DNA from: SAR202 cluster bacterium Io17-Chloro-G6 | GTDB lineage: Bacteria; Chloroflexota; Dehalococcoidia; UBA3495 | Length of the DNA: 64,000 bases | Direction: 5' to 3' | Assembly (NCBI GenBank): GCA_002816585.1 | Contig: MUCT01000045.1 | Coordinates: forward strand, 1 to 64,000 | Shown: piece by piece, positions 56,506-64,000 of the stretch | Numbering within the stretch: position 1 is the first letter of the stretch | Layout of the letters: the number at the start of each line of letters is the position of its first letter | The notes under the pieces: model-generated | Database searches by the model: none | Seen by the model: the letters and a program-made list of their open reading frames with translations, nothing else | Told to the model about the DNA's origin: nothing | Position numbers and translations under genes: made by a program

Positions 56506-57847
56506 CCCTGATGTTGGCGACTCCGGTCACAAACTGCACCGTGCGCTCAAACCCCAAGCCGAACCCCGAATGAGGCACCGTGCCGTAGCTTCTTAGGTCT
56601 AAATACCAGGAATATTCGTCGTGGGATATTCCGGCCTCGCTCATCCGGCCTTCGAGCACGTCGCGGCGTTCCTCGCGCTGGCTGCCTCCGATGATCTCGC
56701 CGATGCGTGGCACCAACACGTCCATGGCGCGGACGGTCTCTCCGTCGTCGTTCATCCTCATGTAAAAAGCCTTGATGCCCTTGGGATAGTCGGTGACGAT
56801 CACCGGCTTTTGAATTTTCTGCTCCGTCAGGTAGCGCTCGTGCTCGGACTGGAGGTCCGTGCCCCAAGTTACCGGGTATTCAAAATTCTGGCCCGACTTC
56901 TGTAGCAACTCCACGGCCTCAGTGTAAGTGATGCGCTCGAACTGGGAGTTGGCGATGCTCTCCAGGGTAGCGATGGTCGTTTTGTCGTGCCATTTGTTGA
57001 AAAACTCCATGTCGTCCTGGCAGTTCTCCAGCACGTGGCCACACAGGTGCTTCAAAAAGTCCTCCGCCAGTTCGGCCAAGCCATCCAACTGACAGAAGGC
57101 AACCTCCGGCTCAACCATCCAGAACTCGGCCAAGTGGCGGGAGGTGTTGGAATTCTCGGCTCTGAACGTCGGGCCGAAGGTATAGACGTCCGACAGCGCC
57201 ATCGCGAAAATCTCAGCCTCCAGTTGACCGCTAACGGTCAGGAAGGCGGGCTTGCCGAAAAAGTCTTCTTCGTCGTTCACCGCGCTGCCATTCTTGGGCA
57301 GATCGTTCAGGTCCAAGGTCGTAACCCGGAACATGGAACCTGCGCCTTCGGCGTCACTGGCGGTGATGATGGGGGTCTGGATAAACTGGAATCCCCGGTC
57401 TTGGAAGAAGGAGTGGATGGCGTAGGCTACGGAGTTCCGTACCCTGGCCATGGCGCCAAAGGTGTTGGTGCGGGGCCGCAAATGGGCTATCTCCCTGAGA
57501 AATTCGGGGGAGTGGCGTTTTTTCTGAAGGGGATAGGTCTCGGGGTCTGAGCCACCCACGACCTCCAAAGATTTGGCCTGAATCTCATACTTCTGGCCCT
57601 GGCCCGGAGAGTCGACTAGAACCCCCGCCACACTCACGCTGCATCCGGTGGTAAGGCCGGCCGCCTGGGCGTGGGTGGGGTTTGACTCGTCGATTACGAC
57701 CTGGAGGTCCTGCAGGGTTGAGCCGTCAGTGATTTGGATGAAGGTGACCGACTTGGACGTGCGCCGGGTCTTCACCCAGCCCTGGACCAAAACATCGCCT
57801 CCAGCTTGGGTGCGGTTAAAGATGTCTTTTATTTTGGAGCGCTGCAT
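56462..57847 (-). CDS. asnS: Asparaginyl-tRNA synthetase
   Basis: 461 residues. Class II synthetase charging tRNA-Asn. The N-terminal OB anticodon-binding domain (about 15-105) has [18 protein letters not shown]. Motif 2 is [19 protein letters not shown] and motif 3 [15 protein letters not shown]. The C-terminus VIPFPRTPN matches the family. GatCA is encoded just upstream on the same strand. A dedicated AsnRS beside GatCA suggests that amidotransferase mainly serves tRNA-Gln here, though gatB is not in the window. Confidence 0.96.
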   Translation of the reverse strand: MQRSKIKDIFNRTQAGGDVLVQGWVKTRRTSKSVTFIQITDGSTLQDLQVVIDESNPTHAQAAGLTTGCSVSVAGVLVDSPGQGQKYEIQAKSLEVVGGSDPETYPLQKKRHSPEFLREIAHLRPRTNTFGAMARVRNSVAYAIHSFFQDRGFQFIQTPIITASDAEGAGSMFRVTTLDLNDLPKNGSAVNDEEDFFGKPAFLTVSGQLEAEIFAMALSDVYTFGPTFRAENSNTSRHLAEFWMVEPEVAFCQLDGLAELAEDFLKHLCGHVLENCQDDMEFFNKWHDKTTIATLESIANSQFERITYTEAVELLQKSGQNFEYPVTWGTDLQSEHERYLTEQKIQKPVIVTDYPKGIKAFYMRMNDDGETVRAMDVLVPRIGEIIGGSQREERRDVLEGRMSEAGISHDEYSWYLDLRSYGTVPHSGFGLGFERTVQFVTGVANIRDVIPFPRTPNSAEF

Positions 57848-58065
57848 CAGCCCCTCCCAACCTGAAATTTTGGCTTGAATCTAGAGGGGGCGACTTGACT
57901 ATCTGACCGCGGGCGGGCATCTAGGTAATGGCAGGCGCTTCGGCCCACTCCTGAATCGCTTCGCCGCCTCAGCCCAAGTATGGGCCGAAAAGTATGGTGA
58001 GCACAAGTATACCCAAACCGACTGGCGGGCGTTCCTCTATTAAACTCCGTCGCCGACCGAATTAT

Positions 58066-58091
58066 GGGCCTCAGGGAACTTCCCTGGGCCC
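58066..58091 (-). terminator. Possible terminator hairpin after gatA
   Basis: GGGCC(T)CAGGGAA pairs with TTCCCTGGGCC directly downstream of the gatA stop on the minus strand. The T run that should follow is weak (ATAATT), so this may be a pause or stability hairpin. The remaining gap to asnS (57848-58065) has a TATACT-like -10 but no clear -35. Confidence 0.4.
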
Positions 58092-58094
58092 TTG

Positions 58095-59552
58095 TTATAA
58101 CGGCGCGCGGGCATCGCTCCATCTGGTGGCCGTTTCGTAGGCATGGGCTGTCCGCAAGAGGGACTCTTCGGAGAAATGGGGGCCAATGAGCTGCATCCCC
58201 ACCGGCAAGCCGTCGGAGAAACCGCATGGCACCGACAAGCCGGGCAGCCCTGCGATGTTTACCGGCAGCGTGCAGACGTCGATCAGATACATCTGCACCG
58301 GGTCGCCGATCATTTCCCCAATCTTGAAGGCAGTAACCGGAGACGTTGGCGTGATCAACACGTCCACCTCTTGGAACACCCGGTCAAAGTCCTGTTTGAT
58401 CAACGTCCGCGCCTGCTGAGCCTTCAGGTAATAGGCGTCGTAATAACCGCTGGAGAGCGCATATGTCCCCAGCATCACCCGCCGGGTGACCTCCGGACCG
58501 AACCCATATTCCCGGGTCTTCTCCATGGCCTCCCACATGTCGCCGGTGTCCTGGTAGGAATAACCGTATTTGACACCGTCGTAGCGGGCCAGGTTCGCCG
58601 AGCATTCCGAGGGCGCGATGATGTAATAGCAGGCCAGAGCGTACCTTGTGGTGGGCAGGGAGACCGGTCGTATGGATGCTCCCAGCCCCTCCAAAGTGGC
58701 CACCGCCTCCTCCACGGCCTTCCGTGTGCCCGCTTCCATCCCCTCCACGAAGTACTCTTCCGGCACCCCCAGGCGCAGTCCCTTGATATCCTGGCCCAGG
58801 CTGGCGGTGTAGTCCTTGGGTACTTGGAGCACGGAAGTCGCGTCCCGCGGGTCGTGACCGGCGATGGCGTTCAGCACCAAAGCACAGTCCCCGACGCTCC
58901 GGGTCACCGGGCCGATCTGGTCCAAAGACGATGCAAAGGCAATGAGTCCATAGCGGCTGACCAGCCCGTAGGTGGGCTTCAGCCCCACCACACCGCATAG
59001 GGATGCCGGCTGCCTGACGCTTCCTCCGGTGTCCGAGCCCAATGAATAGATGGTCTCGCCGGATGCCACCGATGCCGCCGCTCCGCCGCTGCTGCCGCCG
59101 GGCACACGTTCCAAGTCCCAAGGATTCCGGGTTGGGTGAAAGGCAGAGTTCTCACAGGAAGAGCCCATGGCGAATTCGTCCATGTTTCCTTTACCCAGCA
59201 TCACTGCGCCTTGACCGAACAAGCCTTCCACGACGGTGGCGTTGTAGACCGGCACGTAATCTTCCAGCATGCGAGATGCACAGGTGGTGAGGACGCCCTC
59301 GGTGCACATCACGTCTTTTATCTGAACTGGAACCCCGGTCAGCGGTCCGCCCCCGCCTGCGGCCAACAACCGGTCAGCCTCATTTGCCTGATCCAATGCA
59401 ATCTCTGGGGTCAATGTCAGGAAAGACTGGACGCGATCTTCAACAGCGTCGATCCGGTCCAAGCAGGCCTGGGTGAGCTCTACGGAGCTGATCTGCCGTG
59501 ACTTCAGTTGAGCATGGGCGTCCTGGATGCTGAGCCAGTTGAGTTCAGCCAC
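58095..59552 (-). CDS. gatA: Asp-tRNA(Asn)/Glu-tRNA(Gln) amidotransferase subunit A
   Basis: 485 residues from GTG at 59550-59552. GGAGG lies 8 nt upstream, overlapping the end of gatC; the frame is open further upstream but without function. GatA releases ammonia from glutamine for transamidation of mischarged tRNA. The amidase-signature Ser-cisSer-Lys triad is visible: Lys in VQIKDVM, the serines of GGSSGGAAAS and GSDTGGSVRQPAS. Length is normal. GatB is absent from the window and must be encoded elsewhere. Confidence 0.96.
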   Translation of the reverse strand: MAELNWLSIQDAHAQLKSRQISSVELTQACLDRIDAVEDRVQSFLTLTPEIALDQANEADRLLAAGGGGPLTGVPVQIKDVMCTEGVLTTCASRMLEDYVPVYNATVVEGLFGQGAVMLGKGNMDEFAMGSSCENSAFHPTRNPWDLERVPGGSSGGAAASVASGETIYSLGSDTGGSVRQPASLCGVVGLKPTYGLVSRYGLIAFASSLDQIGPVTRSVGDCALVLNAIAGHDPRDATSVLQVPKDYTASLGQDIKGLRLGVPEEYFVEGMEAGTRKAVEEAVATLEGLGASIRPVSLPTTRYALACYYIIAPSECSANLARYDGVKYGYSYQDTGDMWEAMEKTREYGFGPEVTRRVMLGTYALSSGYYDAYYLKAQQARTLIKQDFDRVFQEVDVLITPTSPVTAFKIGEMIGDPVQMYLIDVCTLPVNIAGLPGLSVPCGFSDGLPVGMQLIGPHFSEESLLRTAHAYETATRWSDARAPL

Positions 59553-59556
59553 CGCC

Positions 59557-59847
59557 CTATTCCTCCAGGACCGCGTTGACCCGGAAGAACTCCCCCTCTC
59601 GGCGCGGCGCATTTCTCAGGACATCTTCCGAATCCAGTGAGTCCTCGGCGACGTCCTCGCGCATCACGGTCTGTAGCCCGCCGGCGTGGCCGGTGGGCGC
59701 CACGCCCGAAGTGTCCAGTTCATTAAGCACCTCGAACTGTTCCAAGATGTCTGACAGTTGTTCGCCGAACATCTGGATCTCCTCTTCGGTGAGACCGATG
59801 CGGGCCAACGCGGCGATATGTTCGACCTGGGACCGTTCAAGGGGCAT
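59557..59847 (-). CDS. gatC: Asp-tRNA(Asn)/Glu-tRNA(Gln) amidotransferase subunit C
   Basis: 96 residues from the ATG at 59845-59847, with GAGG about 7 nt upstream. GatC stabilises the GatA-GatB interface. Family features are VEHIAALARIGLTEEE and the C-terminal MREDVAEDSL...VLRNAP. The gene sits 4 bp before gatA and 43 bp after the CDF gene, indicating co-transcription. Confidence 0.95.
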   Translation of the reverse strand: MPLERSQVEHIAALARIGLTEEEIQMFGEQLSDILEQFEVLNELDTSGVAPTGHAGGLQTVMREDVAEDSLDSEDVLRNAPRREGEFFRVNAVLEE

Positions 59848-59890
59848 ACCTAAACCTCGTTCGATTAATTGCCGCACTGGACCGGGGCGA

Positions 59891-60919
59891 TCAATCGTGG
59901 GAATGGCCGTGGTCATGCTCGTGGCCGTCGCGGTCGGCAGGACCGTGTTCAGTGTTGCCTGGACCATGCCGGTGGTGCTCCTCCCCAACCAGGCCCACCG
60001 GGTCGACGTGGACCGTGGCGTTGGACAGATATTTCAGGTTATGGAGCAGCTGGTGGTGGACGTCTTCGGCGATGTCGTGCCCGCCTGCGACTGACAGACC
60101 AGGGTCCACGGCGATATTAACCTCCGCCAGCATCTTGTGCCCCAGCCACCGCACCCGGACCTCGGCAACTTCCCGCACGCCTTCGGTGACTGCAGCCAAG
60201 TTCCGGACCTCGTCTGGGACCTCGGGCTCCACGCCGTCTAGCAAGCGTGAGAACACGGATTTCGATGTCTCGATAACTATACGCAAAATGGCGGCGGATA
60301 TCACCAGCCCCACTATGGGGTCGGCCAGAGGGAAACCCAGCCAAACTCCGATGGCACCAAAGAGCACCGCCAGGCTGGTCAGGCCGTCGACCCGAGCATG
60401 GTGGCCGTCTGCGATCAATGCCGAGCTGCCAATTTCCTTGCCGATCTTGATCCGAAATAGAGCGACCGCTTCGTTGCCCGCGAACCCGATCACGGCAGCC
60501 AAGACTACGATCCAGAGGTACTCGATCTCCGGCGGGTCGCTCAAGCGGGTGATGGACTGGTAGGCGGCGATGACGCCGGAAGCCAAGATGACCAACACGA
60601 TCAACAACCCAGCCAGGTCTTCGGCCCTGCCGTAGCCGTAGTTGAAACGTTTGGTTGGCAGTCTCCGCGACAAGGTGAAGGCCGCCCACAGCGGAATGGC
60701 GGTGGCGGCGTCGCCGAAATTGTGGATGGTGTCGGCCAGGAGGGCCACGCTGCCGGTGAACCACACGATCACCAACTGCACGGCGGCTGTCGCCAACAGC
60801 GCCGCCAGAGAGATCTTGGTGGCCCAGATCCCTCGGCCGCTGGCCAATATCTCGGCGTTAACCGCGCCGTGGGAATGGCCGTGGCTTACAGACCCGCTCT
60901 GTTCTTCATGGGTGTGCAT
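59891..60919 (-). CDS. Cation diffusion facilitator (zinc/cobalt-type exporter)
   Basis: 342 residues. Six membrane helices with the paired metal site: His66-x3-Asp70 in TIHNFGDA and HARVD in the second motif. N-terminal (HTHEEQ, HGHSHG) and C-terminal (HEHDHGHSHD) histidine-rich ends suggest zinc binding. The His-first site is typical of Zn/Cd or Zn/Co members. The cytosolic C-terminal domain (about 215-300) is the dimerisation module. It is the first gene of a CDF-gatC-gatA run, with no functional connection evident. It would complement the zinc uptake locus at 38-45 kb. Confidence 0.92.
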   Translation of the reverse strand: MHTHEEQSGSVSHGHSHGAVNAEILASGRGIWATKISLAALLATAAVQLVIVWFTGSVALLADTIHNFGDAATAIPLWAAFTLSRRLPTKRFNYGYGRAEDLAGLLIVLVILASGVIAAYQSITRLSDPPEIEYLWIVVLAAVIGFAGNEAVALFRIKIGKEIGSSALIADGHHARVDGLTSLAVLFGAIGVWLGFPLADPIVGLVISAAILRIVIETSKSVFSRLLDGVEPEVPDEVRNLAAVTEGVREVAEVRVRWLGHKMLAEVNIAVDPGLSVAGGHDIAEDVHHQLLHNLKYLSNATVHVDPVGLVGEEHHRHGPGNTEHGPADRDGHEHDHGHSHD

Positions 60920-61219
60920 CGATAGTTGCTCCGGCGGCTACACCCTAAATCTATCACCTGCCGGCCTGGCGCCCTAGCCGTGGGCGTGACCAAAGCTGGC
61001 CATTCTTGCGCCGGGGGCATCGGGCGCTTCCGGGGCTATTGGGACTTCTGGCAGGGTGGCCCGGGAGTCTAATAGCTGTCAGTATTTGATTGCTGTATCA
61101 TTCGATGGTGAAATTGACTGGGTTTGGGACGGCGAGCCTGACGAGGTCCGTTGACGAACCCTTGAGAATCCCGGGGCACATGCTTCGGGCCGTCAGGCTC
61201 CAACAATTCCCCGAGGAAG
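60920..61219. other. Intergenic region between divergent CDF and MFS genes
   Basis: About 300 bp. It contains an inverted repeat (GAGCCTGACG near 61134 and CGTCAGGCTC near 61190) that could form a long hairpin before the MFS gene, plus a GAGGAAG ribosome-binding site just before 61220. I see no convincing promoter or RNA gene. Confidence 0.35.
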
Positions 61220-62524
61220 ATGCTTCTATCCATACTTAACTGGCGTCTCCGGACGCCGTTCTATTACGGATGGCTGGTACTGGCCATCACCTCTTTGGCC
61301 ACCTTTGCCGCCAGCGGGCTCACGCAGGTGGTGTTGGGGGGCATCCAGGTCTACATCACTGACGAAAACGGATGGGATGATGGCAGCCTGGCCTTCGCCT
61401 CCACTCTGGGCACCTGGTTCTCAGGGATAGTGGCCCCCTTTATCGGCAGGTTGGCCGATAGGTTCGGTCCCCGGTGGCTCATGCCCTGCGGACTTGTCAT
61501 TGCTGGGCTCTGCTACTTCGTACTCGCGGGCGGCGACGCGGTCTGGCAGTTCTACGCCGGATTTGTGATCGGCCGAATGATGGTCAATTCGGTCCTGATC
61601 GGATTGGTTCCACGCACGGCTGCGGTCAACTTCTTCCGGCGGCGGCGCAACATGGCCCTGGCCATGGTCTCCATCTTCCGGCCCACGGCGGGCGCCATAA
61701 ACATCCAGATAATCTCGGTGATCGCCGTCCATCAGGGTTATCGGGCGGCTTATCGGTACATGGGTGTTTTGAGTCTGATCCTGATCCTGCCGGTGATGCT
61801 GTTGATGAGGCGGCGGCCCGAGGACATCGGCTTGTTGCCGGATGGGGCGAACCCAGAACCGGTCCAAGCGTCCGGCGGCGACAGGACTCGGCCCTTAACG
61901 CCGGAGTTCAGTTGGACGGCTAGAGAAGCCATTAGAACCCGCGCCTTTTGGCTTTTGGCGTCCATCACCTTCTTGGGGACAATGGCTTCTAGCGGCACGG
62001 GTTTCAGCTTGGTGCCCTATTTGGTGGAAGATGCCGGGTTGTCCATCGCCGCCGCCGCCGGGGTATTGAGTCTCGGCACTTTCCTGGCGGTGGCCAACCT
62101 GGTCTGGGGCTACCTGGCGGACCGAATTACGCCCCGCCGATGTCTGATTTTTATGATGGTTGGGGCAGGTGGGATGACGGCGTTCTTGATCGGGGTGAAT
62201 TCTCTGGCGGCCGCGCTGATTTTCGCCCTGGTTTGGGGAGTATTTTCCGGGGGTCTTGGGTCGCTGGAGAACATGGTGCTAGCCGAATATTTTGGCCGCG
62301 GTTCGTACGGCACGATCCTGGGTTACTTTTCGCCGATGCAGATGATTGCCTTGGGTCTGGGACCGGCCCTGGCCTCAACGGTCAGATCGGTGGCTGGCAA
62401 CTACGATGTTCTATACGGCGCCATGATGGCGGCCTATCTCATCTCGGCGGTACTGATGTACGTTGCCCGGCCTCCCCGGCGTCCGATACGCGAGCCCGCC
62501 GAATCCGTTTCCTCCAGCGGCTAG
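61220..62524 (+). CDS. MFS transporter (monocarboxylate / oxalate-formate type)
   Basis: 434 residues with about 12 membrane helices and a central hydrophilic loop (about 205-235). The N-terminal FYYGWLVLAITSLATFAASG and the IGRLADRFGPRWLM loop resemble the oxalate/formate and monocarboxylate porter branches, and the second-half YLADRITPRRCL loop fits. RBS GAGGAAG precedes the ATG. The substrate is unknown. No catabolic genes adjoin it. Confidence 0.85.
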   Translation: MLLSILNWRLRTPFYYGWLVLAITSLATFAASGLTQVVLGGIQVYITDENGWDDGSLAFASTLGTWFSGIVAPFIGRLADRFGPRWLMPCGLVIAGLCYFVLAGGDAVWQFYAGFVIGRMMVNSVLIGLVPRTAAVNFFRRRRNMALAMVSIFRPTAGAINIQIISVIAVHQGYRAAYRYMGVLSLILILPVMLLMRRRPEDIGLLPDGANPEPVQASGGDRTRPLTPEFSWTAREAIRTRAFWLLASITFLGTMASSGTGFSLVPYLVEDAGLSIAAAAGVLSLGTFLAVANLVWGYLADRITPRRCLIFMMVGAGGMTAFLIGVNSLAAALIFALVWGVFSGGLGSLENMVLAEYFGRGSYGTILGYFSPMQMIALGLGPALASTVRSVAGNYDVLYGAMMAAYLISAVLMYVARPPRRPIREPAESVSSSG

Positions 62525-62576
62525 AGCCAACCAAACGTCAGGCGTGTAAAATACACGCAACTGCCGAGACCGGGAG

Positions 62577-63432
62577 ATGGTTATCTTCATTGTGAGCCAG
62601 CCAATGTTGTTCCAGGTAATTGGGATCATCGTAGGCATTTTGGTCACAATTGTGGCTGGATATTTGGGAATAGCAGCTACTCGTGGTTTGCCGCCATTCT
62701 TGCCTGTGCCAATATCCAGTGTACCGGCGACAGTCATCCGGTCTGAACGTACGGCCCCGCCGACGCCAACGCCTGCAACAATCTTCATTCCAACCCTGGT
62801 TCTGACACCAGCTGCCACGTCCACTCTGCCGCCGACACCAACGCCTCCCCCTAAGGCGATACCGACGCCACCGGGAACTTCTATATCATCGAGATTAGTC
62901 ACATCAACGCCTGGACCTATCTGAGAATTTACCCACGCTGGTGCCACCGCCAACCCCCACATCAACGCCGGTACTCACGCCAACACCCGCGCCTGCCCCT
63001 ACGCCTTTACCCCCGCCGACCCCAATGTCAGTACTTCCGAACCCTAGTCCGACTCCAGCGGGTCTGCCCGACGGCACGGTGGCCAACGACATTCCTGGGA
63101 CGCCACTGGCCCTGGGGGCTAAGGTATCCTCAATGGTCGACGTAAACACCAAGCGGTGGGACGTGTACGCGTTGGGCCTGACCGCTGGGCAGGAGGTGCA
63201 ATTCCGTGTGAATGGGAGGGGCGGCTATGATGATTACGTGTGGCCCATCCTGGCCGATCCCGGCTCCACCTCCTTCTTGACGGACTCGACGACCCAGGCC
63301 TTCTCCGACAACACCAAATCTGACGATCCATGGGCACGGAACTTCGTGCCGGCGGTCTCGGGCACCTATTGCCTGGCAATCAAGGCGCGGAAGACCGGCC
63401 AGGCCTACACGCTTTTGGTCACCACCACCTAA
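62577..63432 (+). pseudogene. Anchored Thr/Pro-rich protein with PPC-like C-terminal domain, split by a frameshift
   Basis: Two frames appear to be one gene. The first (62577-62924) encodes an N-terminal hydrophobic segment (about residues 8-33) and the start of a Thr/Pro-rich linker. The second (open from before 62941 to 63432) continues the same kind of linker and then a C-terminal beta domain (LALGAKVSSMVDVNTKRWDV, LTAGQEVQFRVNG, GTYCLAIKA) resembling bacterial pre-peptidase C-terminal domains. A one-base insertion or two-base loss near 62922 would restore one frame of about 285 codons. The linker and domain suggest an extracellular, membrane-anchored protein. Sequencing error or natural slippage in the repetitive linker are both possible. 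Confidence 0.55.
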
Positions 63433-63463
63433 TGAGTTCGCTTGGTGGTTACCGTCCATTTTT

Positions 63464-63796
63464 TTGCCAGAGGCTATCAGGACCGAACGCGAGTCGCGGG
63501 GTATACGACCCCTGATGGAGCGGGTCATCGCTCTTCAGGAGCAAACCGATGCCCAGCCGGTTTCAGCGCCCGCTTACCCGGATGGGCTAACCCAACGAGA
63601 GGTGGAGGTGCTCCGCTTAGTGGCTACCCGAAAGACCTACCGGGAGACTGCCGAAGAGCTGTTCATTAGCGTGGCGACGGTGAGCACTTACGTGAGAAAT
63701 CTGCTCAATAAGACCGGAGTCGCCAACCGCACTGGGGCCACGGCCTACGCCGTCCGGCGGGGACTGGCGGGCGACGAGAGATCAGATGCTGGATAG
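63464..63796 (+). CDS. LuxR-type HTH protein, probably 5'-truncated
   Basis: 110 residues from a TTG start. The second half is a LuxR/GerE helix-turn-helix: LTQREVEVLRLVATRKTYRE, then ISVATVSTYVRNLLNKTGV. The N-terminal 25 residues (RGIRPLMERVIALQEQ) look like the segment that in large LuxR regulators joins a TPR or ATPase region to the HTH, so the upstream bulk is likely lost. The frame upstream is open but unrelated. It could act as a free DNA-binding domain or be a relic. It converges on the SDR gene. Confidence 0.6.
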   Translation: MPEAIRTERESRGIRPLMERVIALQEQTDAQPVSAPAYPDGLTQREVEVLRLVATRKTYRETAEELFISVATVSTYVRNLLNKTGVANRTGATAYAVRRGLAGDERSDAG

Positions 63797-63797
63797 C

Positions 63798-64000
63798 CTA
63801 GTTCATCTCCGAGCCGCCGGACACGCTGATGGACAGGCCGGTAACGTAGTCAGACTCGGCGGAGGCTAGGAATGCCGCCATCCGCGCGATGTCGTCGCCC
63901 TGAGCGATGCGGCCCATGGGTACCCGGAACGCCCGCTCCCGGACCATGTCGGCCCGGTACTCCTCCCCTGACTCTCCCTCAGGGGCCAAGGCCCTGGCGA
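63798..64000 (-). CDS. Short-chain dehydrogenase/reductase, C-terminal end only (cut by window edge)
   Basis: The visible 67 codons encode an SDR C-terminus: PMGRIAQGDDIARMAAFLAS, then YVTGLSISVSGGSEMN. These correspond to the last helix and strand of the Rossmann fold of 3-oxoacyl-ACP-reductase-like enzymes. The frame runs off the right edge, so start, cofactor loop and catalytic Tyr/Lys are not seen. Function beyond NAD(P)-dependent oxidoreductase cannot be stated. Confidence 0.8.
   Translation of the reverse strand, partial: ARALAPEGESGEEYRADMVRERAFRVPMGRIAQGDDIARMAAFLASAESDYVTGLSISVSGGSEMN

Noticed and set aside
62411..62965. Gly/Val-rich minus-strand frame opposite the Thr/Pro-rich gene
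   Set aside because: Reverse complement of Pro/Thr codons produces this pattern; the plus-strand frame has an anchor segment and a folded domain.

Overview
This window looks like a chromosomal segment of a Chloroflexota bacterium, most likely class Dehalococcoidia or a SAR202-like relative. That placement is inference. It rests on a two-subunit 2-oxoacid:ferredoxin oxidoreductase, a B12-dependent ribonucleotide reductase (RNR), the aroQ-pepQ-efp-xseA-xseB gene order, a division cluster reduced to rsmH-ftsA-ftsZ with no mur genes, and a Thr/Pro-rich anchored surface protein. G+C is high throughout, with a clearly A+T-richer island at about 32.35-34.80 kb. I found no rRNA, tRNA or CRISPR array.

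Layout. 0-3.5 kb: a small zinc-finger anti-sigma-like protein, then korB and korA (minus strand) from one strong promoter. 3.6-13 kb (plus): DNA uptake, topology and recombination genes (dprA, topA, xerC), then aroQ, pepQ, efp, xseA, xseB and a PurN-like formyltransferase. 13-16.5 kb (minus): the protein-quality cluster tig-clpP-clpX. 16.7-20.6 kb: rsmH-ftsA-ftsZ behind a promoter with a structured leader. 20.8-25.2 kb: nrdR, an unknown 83-residue gene and nrdJ. The nrdR and nrdJ promoters both carry paired NrdR-box-like sites spaced 31 bp apart. 25.2-32.3 kb: pdxA, proC, yggT, a PadR/membrane-protein pair, degV, a P-loop kinase and pepA.

32.25-34.90 kb is the most unusual region. A horizontally acquired-looking insert sits at the 3' end of pepA, flanked by two diverged copies (about 100 bp) of the pepA 3' end. 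It carries one ancestral gene, an N-terminal Swt1-like HEPN domain (predicted RNase) joined to an NB-ARC/STAND ATPase with TPR-like repeats. A perfect 17-bp tandem duplication has split this gene into two open frames. It resembles an antiviral or abortive-infection protein in an OFF or broken state.

35-38.1 kb: VOC protein, OPA-type transporter and a dienelactone-hydrolase-like protein. 38.2-45.6 kb: a metal-homeostasis locus made of a Fur/Zur regulator with operator, a ZnuA-like lipoprotein, a fused double ABC exporter with histidine-rich segments, and ZnuC- and ZnuB-like proteins. 46-53.4 kb: cupin, hypothetical gene, amidohydrolase, a ferric-iron ABC transporter (fbpA, fbpB, divergent fbpC) and a DtxR-family regulator. 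53.5-60.9 kb (minus): a TPP-binding decarboxylase-like subunit, three 64-bp tandem repeats, a small membrane protein, a decayed decarboxylase paralogue, an orphan adenine-methyltransferase-like protein, asnS, gatA, gatC and a zinc-type CDF exporter. 61.2-64 kb: an MFS transporter, a frameshifted Thr/Pro-rich anchored protein, a LuxR-type HTH piece and the end of an SDR gene cut by the window edge.

Several genes have a strong -10 element and either no ribosome-binding site or a very short leader, as at dprA. Extended -10 elements (TG-N-TATAAT) precede tig, pdxA and proC.
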